Positions 50,011-64,000 of a DNA stretch of 64,000 nt are shown here, piece after piece. A program made the translations under genes and the position numbers. Location of the stretch: contig NC_086368.1 in the NCBI RefSeq assembly GCF_036324505.1, positions 22,374,378 through 22,438,377 of the forward strand, written 5' to 3'. The stretch is from Eleginops maclovinus (taxonomy: Eukaryota > Chordata > Actinopteri > Perciformes > Eleginopidae). The first letter of the stretch is position 1, and each line of letters begins with the position of its first letter. A model generated the notes under the pieces. The model was given only the letters and a program-made list of their open reading frames with translations, ran no database searches and had not been told where the DNA came from.

Positions 50011-52090
50011 TCGTTTAACATTCTGCTAATTAGTGTCCTGCTTAAAGTCAGAGTTCTGAATCTTAATATTAACGCCTCTTACCCTCGTCACACCAGTCCC
50101 TCCTGTCTTGTTGGGACCACCAGTAATGTGCCAAATGACCTCTAGTTCTCCTAACTGTTCTTCATTACACTCAAGCTGCTGGTTATTGGACTGGGGAGAG
50201 GCTGAGATGGCAGTGTGCCATGGTACAAGGGGCACAACTGATGACATTAAACTCTCAGTTCAAACACTCATGAGTCTCTTCCAGCCAGAAATCGTAAACG
50301 GAAAACCATTTGCATATTTGAAACCCATTTACATATTTGAAACTGAAAAGCAATCACCAAACACACACCATTTTTCAGTCACCAATAAAACCTTCGGTAA
50401 ATGAACTGTTCAACATTACAGCTTTTCAGTGTAATGTGTAATGGAAGTTCAGTGTTTTCTGCACATTTCAAGGCATGAAACTGTGGATAAAATGAAGCCA
50501 TAATGCAAAACTGAGATTTCAGTCTGTTTCTGAGTTGATGTGGCATGGTGTGCTCAGGAATAATAATGATGTCAAGGAATAATCATTCATAATGTAGTTC
50601 AGAGACTACAAAGACAAAGTCCCTTTGGAAGAGTTGTGAGCAGGGAAAGCTGGGAAAAAAAAGGCAGAGGAACAACCCCCTGCAATTTTGCTATCGAACG
50701 CGTTGAAAACAGCCGCGCTGTCAAGCAAGAAAAGCTAAAGAGTGATGCGTGTTGAAGCAAATTGATCCTATCTGAAAGGGCTCAGAAAACCTTAGCTGAG
50801 ATCAAAGCTCATGCAAAGGCGCTCAGATCACCAAGTGAAAAGGGGGAAGAGAGAAAAGAGGGGGAGTGTCTTGTCTCGTCTAATTATACATTTCAGACAG
50901 CTCGCCACCAATTATCTCCCCTTCAGTAGCATCTGCCCTTCGCATGACCGCAAAGCTAATGTGTGGCAAGCCCACCGTCGGTTTTGAAACTGAGGCTTAA
51001 TGTATGGTAAGCTGCTGGATTTTTCCCAATATCTTGTGATTGCTAATTCAAGGTGAGGTAAAGGTTTGAGTGTAGTTTACACAGTTAATGAGTGTAGTTT
51101 TATCATACTCAAAAATACTATACTTCGTGATTCAAACCACCTACAGCACTGTGTGACTCACTGAGGTGATTCTTTACAGTATGCAACTGTCCAATGACAA
51201 GCTTTTGTTAGCCTCAGGGAGTCAGTCAGCCACGTCCGCTCAGAGGTGGTGTTTCAGAGTGACCACTGCTGCTGCTATAGACTCGAGGCAAAATTCTGTG
51301 TAAGAGGCAGTGAAACAGTCAATTACCTTTACGCAGGTCCCTCAACCGGCCATTTCACAAACTGTACCAACAAGCATCAACAAAATATCAGGACAAACAA
51401 GTTCGGTAAACCCAGACAAATCTGAAATCTTCAGTGTAATGGTCAAATATTGCCCCTCAGGTATTGCAATAATTGAGTTGGACAGTTTATAAACCAATGG
51501 CTTACATGCACAACACATACTAAACTGAAGTGCGACAATTGTTCCATTCTTTTTGTACCGTAGAGGAAGAAAACAGCCATCATAGCAGACTAAAACAACA
51601 GATTCATATCTATTTGTTACAATAATAAAACAATGTATTGCCAACCTTTTGATAGATTTTTATCCCATAAAGAAGCTTATTCGTAAACAAACCCACAACC
51701 CTCAGCAGTCGTTATCTTTCTGTTTACTTTGGTCTGAACCTGCAATCTTCCTTTTTTGTTTTTTTAAACAAATGATTTTGTTATCTGTCTTTCTTTTACC
51801 ATAATTAGGGTGTAAGGTTAATTGGGCGGCAATATAAAGTGACAGACAGCAATCATGTTGAGTGTTCAGGTCATTACCTACATTTAAAAAGTTGGAACGG
51901 TTGAATTAAAAAAACATTTCCACAAAAAAGACTCGGCTGCTAAACGCTGAAAGTAAACCCTTATAGACTGGAGTGCTGGAGGAGCTGGAGTGAGTTCGCA
52001 ACACCCTGAATGGCGCGAGTCGCTGGCTTAGATAAATCATGCATTTGGGGGTCTGTGGTCTTCAGCAATGTGAATCAGCCAGATGCAAAA
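50011..52090. other. Non-coding stretch, no gene supported
   Basis: A 98-codon plus frame (50108-50404) and a 100-codon minus frame (51342-51644) have competing frames on the other strand and no known family. Unique sequence otherwise. Confidence 0.5.
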
Positions 52091-52134
52091 GTGTGTGTGT
52101 GTATATGTGCGTGTGTGTGTGTGTATGTGTGTGT

Positions 52135-52176
<42 letters not shown>
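52091..52176. repeat. Imperfect (TG)n with TATG interruptions
   Basis: TG repeats broken by TATATGTGC and TATG units, then a pure TG stretch at the right end. Confidence 0.97.
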
Positions 52177-52178
<2 letters not shown>

Positions 52179-52438
52179 ATGAAAGAGAAGACCTTTCCCA
52201 CATGGCAATAGGCTTCAGTGGAGCAGACAATTGCAATGTAGCCATGTGAGAACAGGGCAAGATGGAGTCACTTTTGCTGACAACCCATAGAAAACCTCAA
52301 CATTTTTGATTTGGGAAGACACTATGCCAAAAGCTGGACAAACACAGAATTTTTTTCCATGACTGTATAAATGTTTGCTTTGTCGAGGCTGCTAAACTTT
52401 GATGAAACAACCTCAGAATTGTATTTAGTGTGTGTGTG

Positions 52439-52551
<113 letters not shown>

Positions 52552-52842
52552 ATACTAATTAGCTTGAGTGATCAATCAGCTCACCACTAAATGGAAATGA
52601 CCATGGTAACATCAGCACGTTGGATTCACAATTAACATTTTTGTTGATGTCGATTTGTTTTCATCTCTCGCCATAGAGCTCTCTTTATATATTTTTTTAA
52701 CATGACGTTTTTGTAATGTTGGATCCCAGATTGAAAAGATGTTTTTGTCTGGACCATCTCCAAAATAAAATGCCCTTTTATTTTAGAGTGGAATAGAGAA
52801 ATGGCATTCAATTCAGTCACACTTGATATAGATCCAATGTCT

Positions 52843-52859
52843 TATATATATATATATAT
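52843..52859. repeat. (TA)8 microsatellite
   Basis: Short perfect TA run. Confidence 0.9.
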
Positions 52860-52861
52860 TT

Positions 52862-53241
52862 TTAATGATGTGAAGCTCTACTGTAAAACAGATTGGCAAT
52901 GTTATTTTGTCCCTGAGGGGTTTTGCCATTTTCGGATGTATAGATCCAATGTGGAGGCACTGAGCCGTGCTGTCAGCGCTGAAGGGCTGCTTCCTCTCGC
53001 ATGGCAGAGCTTATTGGTGGCATTAGGTCTAATAGCCATCAGTGCAACCTTTGTGCCTTCACTTACAGCAATCACAATGTGGCCTAACCATAACATAAAA
53101 AAGTCAATGTACAGGGAAACCATGGGTACTTACATTGAAAAGGATTCAGATACCAAGGTTGAGATTGTTGCGATCACAGACAAACTTGTGACCTGTGAAT
53201 GTCCAAAGCGCCCAACATATGGAGTCAAAGAGAACCAAAAG
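52862..53241 (+). other. Unassigned open frame with a possible splice donor
   Basis: The plus-strand frame stays open for about 127 codons through complex, non-repetitive sequence, unlike most long frames here. Its last 40 codons (to ENQK) show mixed, plausible codon use, and at 53241 it meets AAG|GTAAAC, an acceptable splice donor, just before the frame ends. A hydrophobic stretch (LLVALGLIAISATFV) lies mid-frame. A weak acceptor (TGTACAG at 53107-53113) would give a 128-base exon, which does not end in the same phase it starts. The protein matches no family I know, the minus strand is also open for 73 codons, and no partner exon is seen. A conserved non-coding element remains equally likely. 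Confidence 0.15.
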
Positions 53242-53939
53242 GTAAACATATTAGTTTGAGATAAGGGAAATAAGGGAAAACTTTAGCACATTGACACACA
53301 CTCACAATGTCCCTGCCTTAAACCTTTGTAAGGTTGCTTGCACTGTACACTGTTGTACATGTTGTACAGTGCATGTTTGTTTATAGTCCACAATCCGCTC
53401 AACCATGTAATGTCAACTGTCATGTGTTTGATGTATATATTTAGTCATCTTGACTGAGGGATCAAGTTGATATCTCAAGCGTGAATTAATGTTTTCAAAG
53501 GTCTAATAACAGCAAGAAACCCTGCCATTTCAGGCACAAATGTGACACAAATGATCTAATGATTCATACTTACAGTAGCGTGACAGAGAAAATGTGGGGA
53601 TGCACGTGTTGTCACAGGAGTGTGTCAATCAAATAAAGATTTCATTATATCAAGCAAGATAAAAGATTCAGAATGTGTCAAGGCACGTGTCAGTTATCGT
53701 CTTTGATTAAAAAGCTGGAGCACTTTCTGTTTAACACATTTCAAATTGATGATTGCTGTGTATGATACGATGATAAATCTTCTACCTTCTCAGTTTTACT
53801 TTTAAAACACACTGAATTATCTTTCTGTTGATTACATACACGAACACACTGATGGTTCAGCTAAATACAATAACCCTACTGCCCCCCTCTCAGTTACTCT
53901 CCCTCTCTTTCTTGCTCCCCCTCCAGCAGAAAAAAACAA
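53242..53939. other. Non-coding sequence, no gene seen
   Basis: AT-rich unique DNA. A hairpin with perfect 10-bp arms, GCACTGTACA (53340-53349) and TGTACAGTGC (53363-53372), is the only structure noted. Confidence 0.5.
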
Positions 53940-54080
53940 TCTTGGGACGGGCTCCTGCCACAAAACGTTCTGTAATAGTCTAATTGTGGCTAATGGTTTG
54001 TGCAGCTAATTAAAGTGTATGAATTACAATAATCAGTCAGCCGCACGGCGGCCACGCCGCCTCACGCTGTTCCTCCAAGC
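53940..54080. promoter_or_regulatory. Candidate conserved homeodomain-site element
   Basis: Within 80 bp are GTAATAGTCTAATTGTGG, GGCTAATGG, AGCTAATTAAAG (TAATTA at 54007-54012) and GAATTACAATAATCAG. They are followed abruptly by a CpG-rich GCCGCACGGCGGCCACGCCG stretch. The tight cluster of four TAAT/ATTA cores next to GC-rich sequence is unusual in this window. No frame. Confidence 0.38.
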
Positions 54081-55929
54081 GTGGAAGGCCAAGACCAAAA
54101 AGGGGGTTGCAGAGATGGGGGTTGCGCACAAAGGAACAAGGTGAGATTTAAATGACAAAGAGGAGGAAAGAGAAATACTTGACATATTATCCCAAGGCCA
54201 AGATTATAATGAGTGGATGTAAGAGCAAAGACGGGTAAAAGATGTTAAAACGTTCAAGATCAAGAGGGAAATATGCAAGTATGACTGCATGGTACCGCTC
54301 AGCTCGACGCAACATACTTTTTGTACCATGAAGTGAGACCCTAGATATCATTCTCTGTGTTTTATTCTTTAGTGTGTGCAGGATACTCAGCTGATCAGTG
54401 ACTCTCTGTAAATCCTTTTAACGGCAATCACTTTATTACATTTCATTCAGCTCATTTTTTTCTCAAAGTGACTTATTGTTGACTTGTCAAACAGCATCAG
54501 AACAGCAACAAAGCAGCAAAAACATTTGTTTCTAATAAGACACATTTTAAGAAGATGTTTTGGGTTTGTGGCTGTAGTGTTTACAGCATTGTTTTGTGGG
54601 CTGTCATTCTTTAGTCACTTTGGATGGTCTGCTTAGCTAAATATGGCATATTTGTCCATCTAAATTAAGGAATCTATATTAACTGTACCAACATGAGAGT
54701 GGCTTTCTTCTCATCTAAAAGTCAGCAAGAATGCCATTGAACATATTTTCAAAAATGCAGAACTTTTCCCTTTCCATCCTGAAAAATGCGAAACAGTTTT
54801 AGAAAATATATTCTTTGGCTTGTTTCCTCCTCTCTAAGCAACTCTAGTCAACACAAAGGGCAACAAAGTGATGCGAGGGAGTTTGGACAATCACAGCAAA
54901 TACATAAATATTTATAATCTAACTGAAACAACTTGCTATCATCAGAGTTTCCCTGCTATATTAAACCCATCCACCAAGCAGAGGATTAGAGTATTACTAC
55001 CAAATAGTATCGCTCCATGTCTGAAAGCCAATGAAGAACCCTGCACTAACAGGAATAAACTGCCTTGTGTAAAGCTTCAGGCTGCAGCCTCTTCCCTGGT
55101 TTAAGTGCACATAATGGCAGTAGTAAAGTTTTACAGGTCGGCTTACAGATCATTACAGCGTGCAAAAGGCCTCTCCTTTTCAGTTACATGTTAAACAAAT
55201 GAGCACTGCAGTCATAAATAATGCCCTTGTAAAATATACAAAATTGTGCACAAATGCATCTGCACCAACTCTGTGATATGCACACAACAAATACAGTTTT
55301 TCTTACAGGATGACCTGAAGATTTATTTCTCCCATTAGCCCCGAAGAAATTCATTCTTATGCTGTGATGTGTGTCTGTGAAAACAGGAGTGCGATGGTCC
55401 AACTCTGCTGGCTCTTTCCCTGAGGAGCCAACATCTGTGGAGCAATATGGGAATGCAAACAGTGTGGGCAGCACATAAATAAAGCGCCACATTAAGGCTT
55501 TGACAATCACTGGCATTCTATAGATGCAGGACAAAGACACAGAGGTGCAGAAAATAAGAGTGACTAAAAGCAAGAAGGAATAAAAGAAATGTAAAGCATG
55601 AGTGACAGGGCAGGAGAATTTGAATCCTAATGGACAGAGAGTAGAAAAGTGAAATTACGATGACAGTTTTTATCCAGAGAGCGATAAAGGCTCGCACCCT
55701 GTTGTTTTGTCTTGTCAAGTCAAATGGGTATTTTAGCAAGTTGTCCAAACAATGACTGTTGAAGGAGGAACGGAATCAATTATTCATGATACAGAGAACC
55801 ACTTATTACACGATAGTCAGACACACACATGCGCTATTTCCTAGATGGTGAAATGACTTAGTAACCAGGCGATTTATTCCCTTTTAATAGGGTCTCAATT
55901 GCAGCAGCCACACTCAGACAAATGAGCAA
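54081..55929. other. Non-coding stretch, no gene supported
   Basis: A 129-codon minus frame (55184-55573) and smaller ones have no recognised domain. No repeats. Confidence 0.5.
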
Positions 55930-56450
55930 ACAAGTCAGAGAGTGACAGTGATATCCATTATGTGTTTAATTATCTTCAAAGTTTCAGTGAAGGGCATTTC
56001 TTCGGCTAATGGGGAGACGGTGCTAAGTGTCACAGCAAAGTGCTCCTCAAACGCTTCAACAAAACTGACTAGCTACTGTTTTTTTTTCGCAGGCTCTTAT
56101 CTGGGTTTTGACAGGCGTCGTTAGATTTTGCAAATTGGCACAATCAGTGTCCTCGTCAAAAATAACCAACATTTGTTGTTATTTGTTTCTTTTTCTTTCC
56201 CTTTTCCATTTCCAAGTCAAATTCCCTTGGCGATAATTTGACTGAGCCCCATTAGTTGGCACTGAAGCTCGGCATGTTGATTGGTATATTCAGGGTGAGA
56301 TGATTGAGGCAAAGATTGGGGCCTGGACCGAAATGTCATTTCTGAGTGGGCCTGATTGCTTTGTGGTAAAGCAGGAATCTGTGATTTTTCCTAATGCAAT
56401 AATCACACTGAGATTAGCTCGAAACAAAGATTCCCTAAATGCCAACATGT
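55930..56450. promoter_or_regulatory. Candidate conserved non-coding / enhancer block
   Basis: Frame-poor block with GTTTAATTATC, TTGCAAATTGGCACAATCAG, GCGATAATTTGACTGAGCC, CCCATTAGTTGGCAC, TTGATTGG and TGCAATAATCACAC. A TTTTTTTTCGCAG at about 56081-56093 resembles a splice acceptor, but the sequence after it soon meets stops in all useful frames. Regulatory DNA is preferred. Confidence 0.3.
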
Positions 56451-58019
56451 TCGAAAGAGACAGTTTGCCAAAGTGAATGTGGAGTACTGAGTGTGCTTTC
56501 TATACAAAGTCTCCAAAGAAACATTTTCAACTCAGGTTAATAAAGCTGGTATCAACTCTAAAATACTATTGTGCTATTGTACTATTCCAATTAAACAGAA
56601 GAGACATCTGCAGCTTTATGGGATGGGGAAAAAAAGGGCGTTGGTAGTGGTGACCTGACAGCAAAGACATCCCAAACACTTAAACTGATACTTCGGAATT
56701 AGGGACAACACACCAGCTGACGTGGTGCTATCATTCATTAGCCAAACAGAGTGATAAATTACACCTATTCCCCTCCCCCACTCTCATCTTTCAACTCTAC
56801 AGCTCCATAGCCCATCTGGGGGTTGGCAATAAGTTACTGTGAAGGCCCAGATTGACTGAGACATGGCTAAATGTTCTTATTTATTTGCAGTCAGACATTA
56901 AGCCGGGAGTGAAAGAAATGAATGGGAGCATCTGTCGGTGTGTGGTGCCATGGCGGGGACTGGCCCGCAGCCCCTGAACACTCTCTTTCTGCTTTGCTTT
57001 CATTTTTAGTGTGTGTGTTTGTGTGTGTTTGTGGGTACATCTCTGTCTTCATCATCATAACAATGTCATCATCATAAAAATGAAACAGTTTTCCGCTGTA
57101 GTGTCTTCTCGCCTTTAAATGTAATGTTTCTTGACCAACAACATTTAAATTGAAGGAAGGATAGAAGGAAATACAATCAACACATTCATAGCCCGCCATA
57201 ATTCTGTGACCATGTTGTTTATTGTCGCAGAAGGTCTCCCTCTCTACTGCCGTTATAAATGTGATGCTGCAGGTGTTACCTTTTGCAAAGCTTTCTGAAC
57301 CTTATTTTCTTTTTACAAGGATACAGGAAGGAGACGTAAAGAATGGAGAGGAACTTTAATTGTCTTGCTTTTTCATGGCTCTTTCAAGGAATTGGTTGGA
57401 CCCTCATGATTATTGCTGCATAAACTCGGGGCTGTGTAGAATACTGAAATATTACCAACCAGGAGGATGCACACAAAAACACATAATATTTGGGGCTGGG
57501 GCTGATTGTACAGGATTTAAGCAAAATAACTAGTGGATCAGGCATGCATAATTGCAGTCTGATTGAGTGCACCACTCAAATTAGTGAGATGAAACGTCAT
57601 ACCTGCTGACTACAGGGGTAATCAGCAGAAAAAAGGCATTTATAAGGGGTTTTCATTATGAAACAGGCTACTTTTCTTTTAGTATAAATACAGCAAAAAC
57701 ATTTATTAAGCTGTTTTAATAAGTATTTTTGGAATAATTTGGTTCATAATTGCTGATTATCATTGATATAATTAGGATTCAAATGATTATTTATGTATAT
57801 ATATGTAACCATTCTTTTTATAGTTAGCTTTGGAGCTGTATGGGGACAAGAGGGACATTTAGGAGGTGGGAAGGGACTATTCAAGTGGCTGCAGTTGATG
57901 TGAAGCATCAATCTTTTATATGCTTTGAGGCCACTTCAAATCAATTTCACCCCAGCCGCTTCCAGGCTAATCATGTGGCAGAGGGCAGACTGTGTGCCAA
58001 GTCTGTCTGGATGGAGGAA
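56451..58019. other. Non-coding sequence, no gene seen
   Basis: Short frames only. Minor GT-rich patch near 57009-57033 and ATATAT near 57795. Confidence 0.5.
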
Positions 58020-58097
58020 CCCAGACAGACAGACAGACAGACAAGGAGGCAAACAGACACCCAGTCACACAGACAGATAAGCAGATAGACAGACAAA
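58020..58097. repeat. Imperfect (ACAG)n tetranucleotide repeat
   Basis: Five clean ACAG units at about 58023-58042, followed by degenerate ACAG/ATAG units to about 58097. Gln-Thr-Asp-Arg and Cys-Leu-Ser-Val frames on the two strands are artefacts. Confidence 0.9.
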
Positions 58098-60617
<2,520 letters not shown>

Positions 60618-60714
60618 CTAGTCAGCTCCCCAGGGCCCTCTCTCTGGGTGAGTCAGTCTACTTGCTGTAATCACTCTGCTCACTACCCTCCACTCCAAAC
60701 CTGATTTGGCCAGA

Positions 60715-60905
60715 TTGTTTCGTTTTCTTTTCCTGGCTCCTGCCCCGAATCCTCTCCGCCTCACACCCTTCTTCGTTGTCTTCTTTCTCTCCATCCCTTA
60801 TTTCAAATTTCCTTGTTATGCATTTCACCCTTCTCTCTTTCCTCCCTTCTACCATCTTTTTCTCCCTCTCTCCTTTTCCCTCCCTTCTCCCTGCCCCTTC
60901 GCGGT
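60715..60905. repeat. Pyrimidine-rich low-complexity tract
   Basis: Strongly C/T-biased plus strand. The 158-codon minus frame over it (60658-61134) is Lys/Glu/Arg/Gly-rich because of this composition and is not considered a gene. Confidence 0.8.
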
Positions 60906-63416
60906 AATGGCAGCTGATTGATGGAGTTTGTTTAGCTTTAATTACACTGCAGGTGAGTGGCCAGGCCTGTTCACGCCAGTGAAGCAGAAAACTCGACTTG
61001 GTTAGGTTAGAGATTAGATTTCCCAAAGTGAAAACATTGTACAGGGGAAAGGTCTTCAGTCTACTGTACTTTATTACTGTTATATCGTTTCTTGCCCCCA
61101 CCCTGCCTGTTTTTCTGTTCATCTTATGAGCCAATTAGACAGACATACTGTACATTCTGCTCACATAAGCACCCAATATTACCCAACGAATATAATTTTT
61201 CTTTTTCAGTATTTCATTTTCCATAACTTTTAGCTGACCCAAAATGTTTTTTGCAGAAAAAAGTATCAGCAGATGAGATGACACATTGGAACAGTAACTT
61301 TATGTTAGCAAAAATGTGTTTCTATACATATTTCTGCCCATAAATCAGTGACACAATACACAAAACTGTTGTTGTGGCATTAGTGGCTGGAGTCACAAAC
61401 ACATCCTCTTCTCAATCACATAAGCGCCTTTCATTTTACTCTCAAGTACTCCGCTATGAATTTTTCATTTGCCACACATTTAAATACTCATTAAATTTAA
61501 ATCTTTGAAACGATTAGGCAGAGTGTGTGCCGGGTTAAATGAATGGGCAATACTTAGGAGTGATGTCACACACAAATGGAGCATCACTTAAGCTCATACA
61601 GAACACTGAAGTCACGGATGCATTATTGATCAACAGCTCATTCCTACTGACAGCTGATAGGCTGATAACACATCAGCTGATTTGCTTTTGGATGACAAGA
61701 AACAACCAGTTGCATAAAGTCTTCTTGAAGATACAATATTTCTAGGCCAATACTACGATTTAATTTAACTGTATGCCATGAATCGTTTGCCATGCCCCGA
61801 GGGATTTAGTGCTCCCGGCAGAGTCCCTCTCATGCAGCTTGGATCCTTCAGGGAGCTCCCTAGAGAGGAGAACCTTTCCCGTAAAATGTAACTACATAAG
61901 CATTTGCAATAAATAGTATAACTCTTTGACAGTAAGTGTCCGGCTGAAATGCTTGTCAAAAGTATGAGGGCTTCCCTTTCAGGTAATTAAATCTCGATAT
62001 TCAGCAGAAGGAGTGTCAGCAGTCTTTAAATGGAAGGAATGATGTGTGATTGCTGCACAATTATTTACCAATCAAATAAAGTGGGTACGTTAAAGACCTG
62101 ACATGGTCGGGCAAAGTAGGTACATCTTTGTGGCCAACATGATTGCAAAACATGTCAGGAACGACAGTATGTAACGATTTCATTCGGAAGGTTGTGAGCC
62201 CAGGCTTTACAGGACAACCTTACTCTCCAATTCCTGCAACTCAAGCTTATTCTTAGCACTTCTTTTGACGCCTCTGCCAAGTAAGGCTACATGATTTTCA
62301 CCCCCCAAAAATGTCCAGAGAAATTTTAAATGTATTTCTTTATTTGTGATCATAAAAATAGACTGTATTTAGGATTGAAATATTACTGAATTCTGACAAA
62401 TTTCATGACAAAATATCTCAAAGTGGCAATGGACAACCTTACCCTGCCCATTTCCAAGTGGTTCTGCATTGTTGTTTGTACTGCTGTCGCATCATCACCT
62501 GCATTGTATTACATTTCCTCAGTACGGACTACCAGAGACAATTTGCAGGGACTTATACACTTATGGAAAAAGCAAGATAGTTATTCAAATATATTAACTT
62601 GTAATTAATTCCTAATGCTGCTCAGTTAACCACAGTCCAACACTCTAAGTTTGATGCAAATGAGCAGATGATGTCTACTGGTGTCTTTCGGAGATAGTGG
62701 TGTCTTTTTTCATTGGAAAAGAGATGGTCAAAAGGCCCTGGGCACTCTGCATTTGGTTTTCCCTGTTGATTTGGTTGTATCGTTGCCTTTCCTGCTACTG
62801 GTGATAGAAACAGCAAAGAACTTAAAATAATGCTCATTGTTAACCGGGATAGCTATCGACAACAACCTAGGAAAACCAAAGCAATAACCACTTCCTGTAA
62901 AGGTACTGCAAAAGTCAACATGCATCCTTTGTGTTATAAATAAAGCCTTGATTTTCCTGGGTGATCATTCCTGGGTGATGACAGAATTGCATAATGAAAG
63001 AATGGCTTTAAGTTAGCAAATTTGAACGCACATGGTTTATGAGATAACAGCGTACCTACCAGGTTTGATTTATAAATTAGGTTGAATGACAAACATCTGT
63101 TTGGTCATGTCTGAAAAAGTTTGGATATTTGTGATTTGTGATGCCTTTAACAGCTCTGCAAAGAGCTTATGCACTTTAAACATTGATATGATGTGCTTGA
63201 ACACTTAACTGAGGAAGATATTGACTAATCTTTCACTGTCAGTCAGTACTGTCTTTAATTGAACGTCCACCGTTTCTTTTTCAAAGAGTGGAAAGACTAC
63301 AACCCATACACCTTTGATTCCCCAGACAGAAAACAATACAAATAGTTGTTCCTTTAGAGAAGCATGATTAGTATGAATGCTAGCTAATGGTGCACTTTCA
63401 CACTTTAACATCACTT
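60906..63416. other. AT-rich non-coding stretch, no gene seen
   Basis: Only frames under 75 codons. A short direct repeat CCTGGGTGATCATT/CCTGGGTGATGACA lies at about 62958-62984. No other structure. Confidence 0.5.
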
Positions 63417-63545
63417 AATCAGAATCAGAATTAGAATCCCTTTATTTGTCCCACAGAGGGGAAATTTTCATTTGTACAGCAGAAAGTGCCAAAGTCAGCT
63501 TAATATTACACCAAGATCCAACAATATATACAAGAATCACACAAT
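63417..63545 (-). mobile_element. 3' tail of a fish LINE/SINE (minus strand)
   Basis: Seen: AATCAGAATCAGAATTAGAA at the left edge is followed by CCCTTTATTTGTCCCACAG and AGGGGAAATTTTCATTTGTA. Read on the minus strand this is AAATTTCCCCTCTGTGGGAC, then AATAAAGGG and a terminal TCTGATTC-type repeat. That order is the usual 3' end of L2/RTE-like fish retroelements and the SINEs that borrow it. The same AATTTCCC..CGGG type of tail closes the SINE at 13669-14040. The 5' extent is unclear because the sequence to the right is not recognised. Confidence 0.65.
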
Positions 63546-64000
63546 TTACAAAGTAAATTACTAAGTAGTTACTAAGTAATTTACTTAAGTAACTTCTGAA
63601 ACAGCAAAAGCCACCTGGAGTCTACACACTTCATCTTTAAGGAACATATCTGGCCAACTGATTGTCCTTACTCTTCCAGTCCTGCTCCTACCTCACAGAG
63701 AACTTACTAAAGAAGTTACGGGCCTAGTTTTTTCCTATGCATGAGCATGTCAGGACCATGGACAGAGCCAGCGGCTGGCAGTCTGAGGGGAAAAGATTAT
63801 TCAGGCAACCTAGAGCCTCACAGCTTGTTAGCATTATTTGCATTCCTCATTTAAAACGGGTAACCTCCAGCTACAACTCATTGCGCCGTAGGGAATGAAA
63901 AGACGCACGCAGAAACCTCCCCCATAATGTGACAATTGTATAGTTAGAAATTCAACACATCAGGGACACTTCCGCAACCACAAACACTTACCGCACATTC
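63546..64000. other. Unassigned sequence at the window end
   Basis: May be the body of the retroelement whose 3' tail starts at 63417, but no motif confirms this. It holds an AT-rich inverted repeat with arms AAGTAAATTACT (63551-63562) and AGTAATTTACTT (63575-63586). No frame above 60 codons. Confidence 0.4.

Noticed and set aside
56081..56124. Polypyrimidine-CAG resembling a splice acceptor before a short frame
   Set aside because: The frame stops within about 11 codons, no donor follows, and the setting looks like regulatory DNA.
60658..61134. 158-codon minus-strand frame rich in Lys, Glu, Arg and Gly
   Set aside because: It lies over a pyrimidine-rich tract and its composition is the direct translation of that bias; no domain or splice evidence.

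Overview
This is 64 kb of vertebrate nuclear DNA with no protein-coding gene that I can support. Very long (CA)n/(TG)n microsatellites, a tRNA-headed SINE with a fish-type 3' tail, and several short repeats recalled from memory as abundant in spiny-rayed fishes suggest a teleost, most likely a percomorph. Long reading frames are either microsatellite translations (Cys-Val, Thr-His, Leu-Ser or Arg-Glu dipeptides) or isolated frames without family motifs. Nothing resembles a bacterial operon, phage, CRISPR array or viral genome.

Layout. The first 20 kb hold TG repeats (16-66, 1596-1646), a TTAA-bounded short element (2973-3294), a degenerate teleost repeat (about 5500-5705), a complete hAT-type MITE with a perfect 8-bp target duplication (6015-6222), and a decayed hAT transposase fragment directly abutted by a tRNA-derived SINE (13464-14040). 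The middle (17-34 kb) has the longest microsatellites (17955-18102, 21338-21484, 33417-33547), a further teleost repeat (about 25780-26121) and an unusually good 63-nt hairpin (28166-28228). The distal half has further microsatellites, a diverged tandem duplication (44187-44455), a second, inverted-end-bounded teleost repeat (49489-50010), a weak exon-like frame (52862-53241) and the 3' tail of a LINE/SINE on the minus strand (from 63417).

Between these lie many stretches of complex, unique-looking sequence with few open frames and with clusters of homeodomain-like ATTA/TAATTA sites, octamers, E-boxes and Sox-like sites. I list the best as candidate regulatory or conserved non-coding elements. 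Conservation cannot be shown from one sequence, so confidence is low. The simplest reading is an intergenic desert or a giant intron, perhaps beside a developmental gene. Which gene cannot be told from this window. No genes act together here: the content is mobile-element remnants, simple repeats and possible enhancers.
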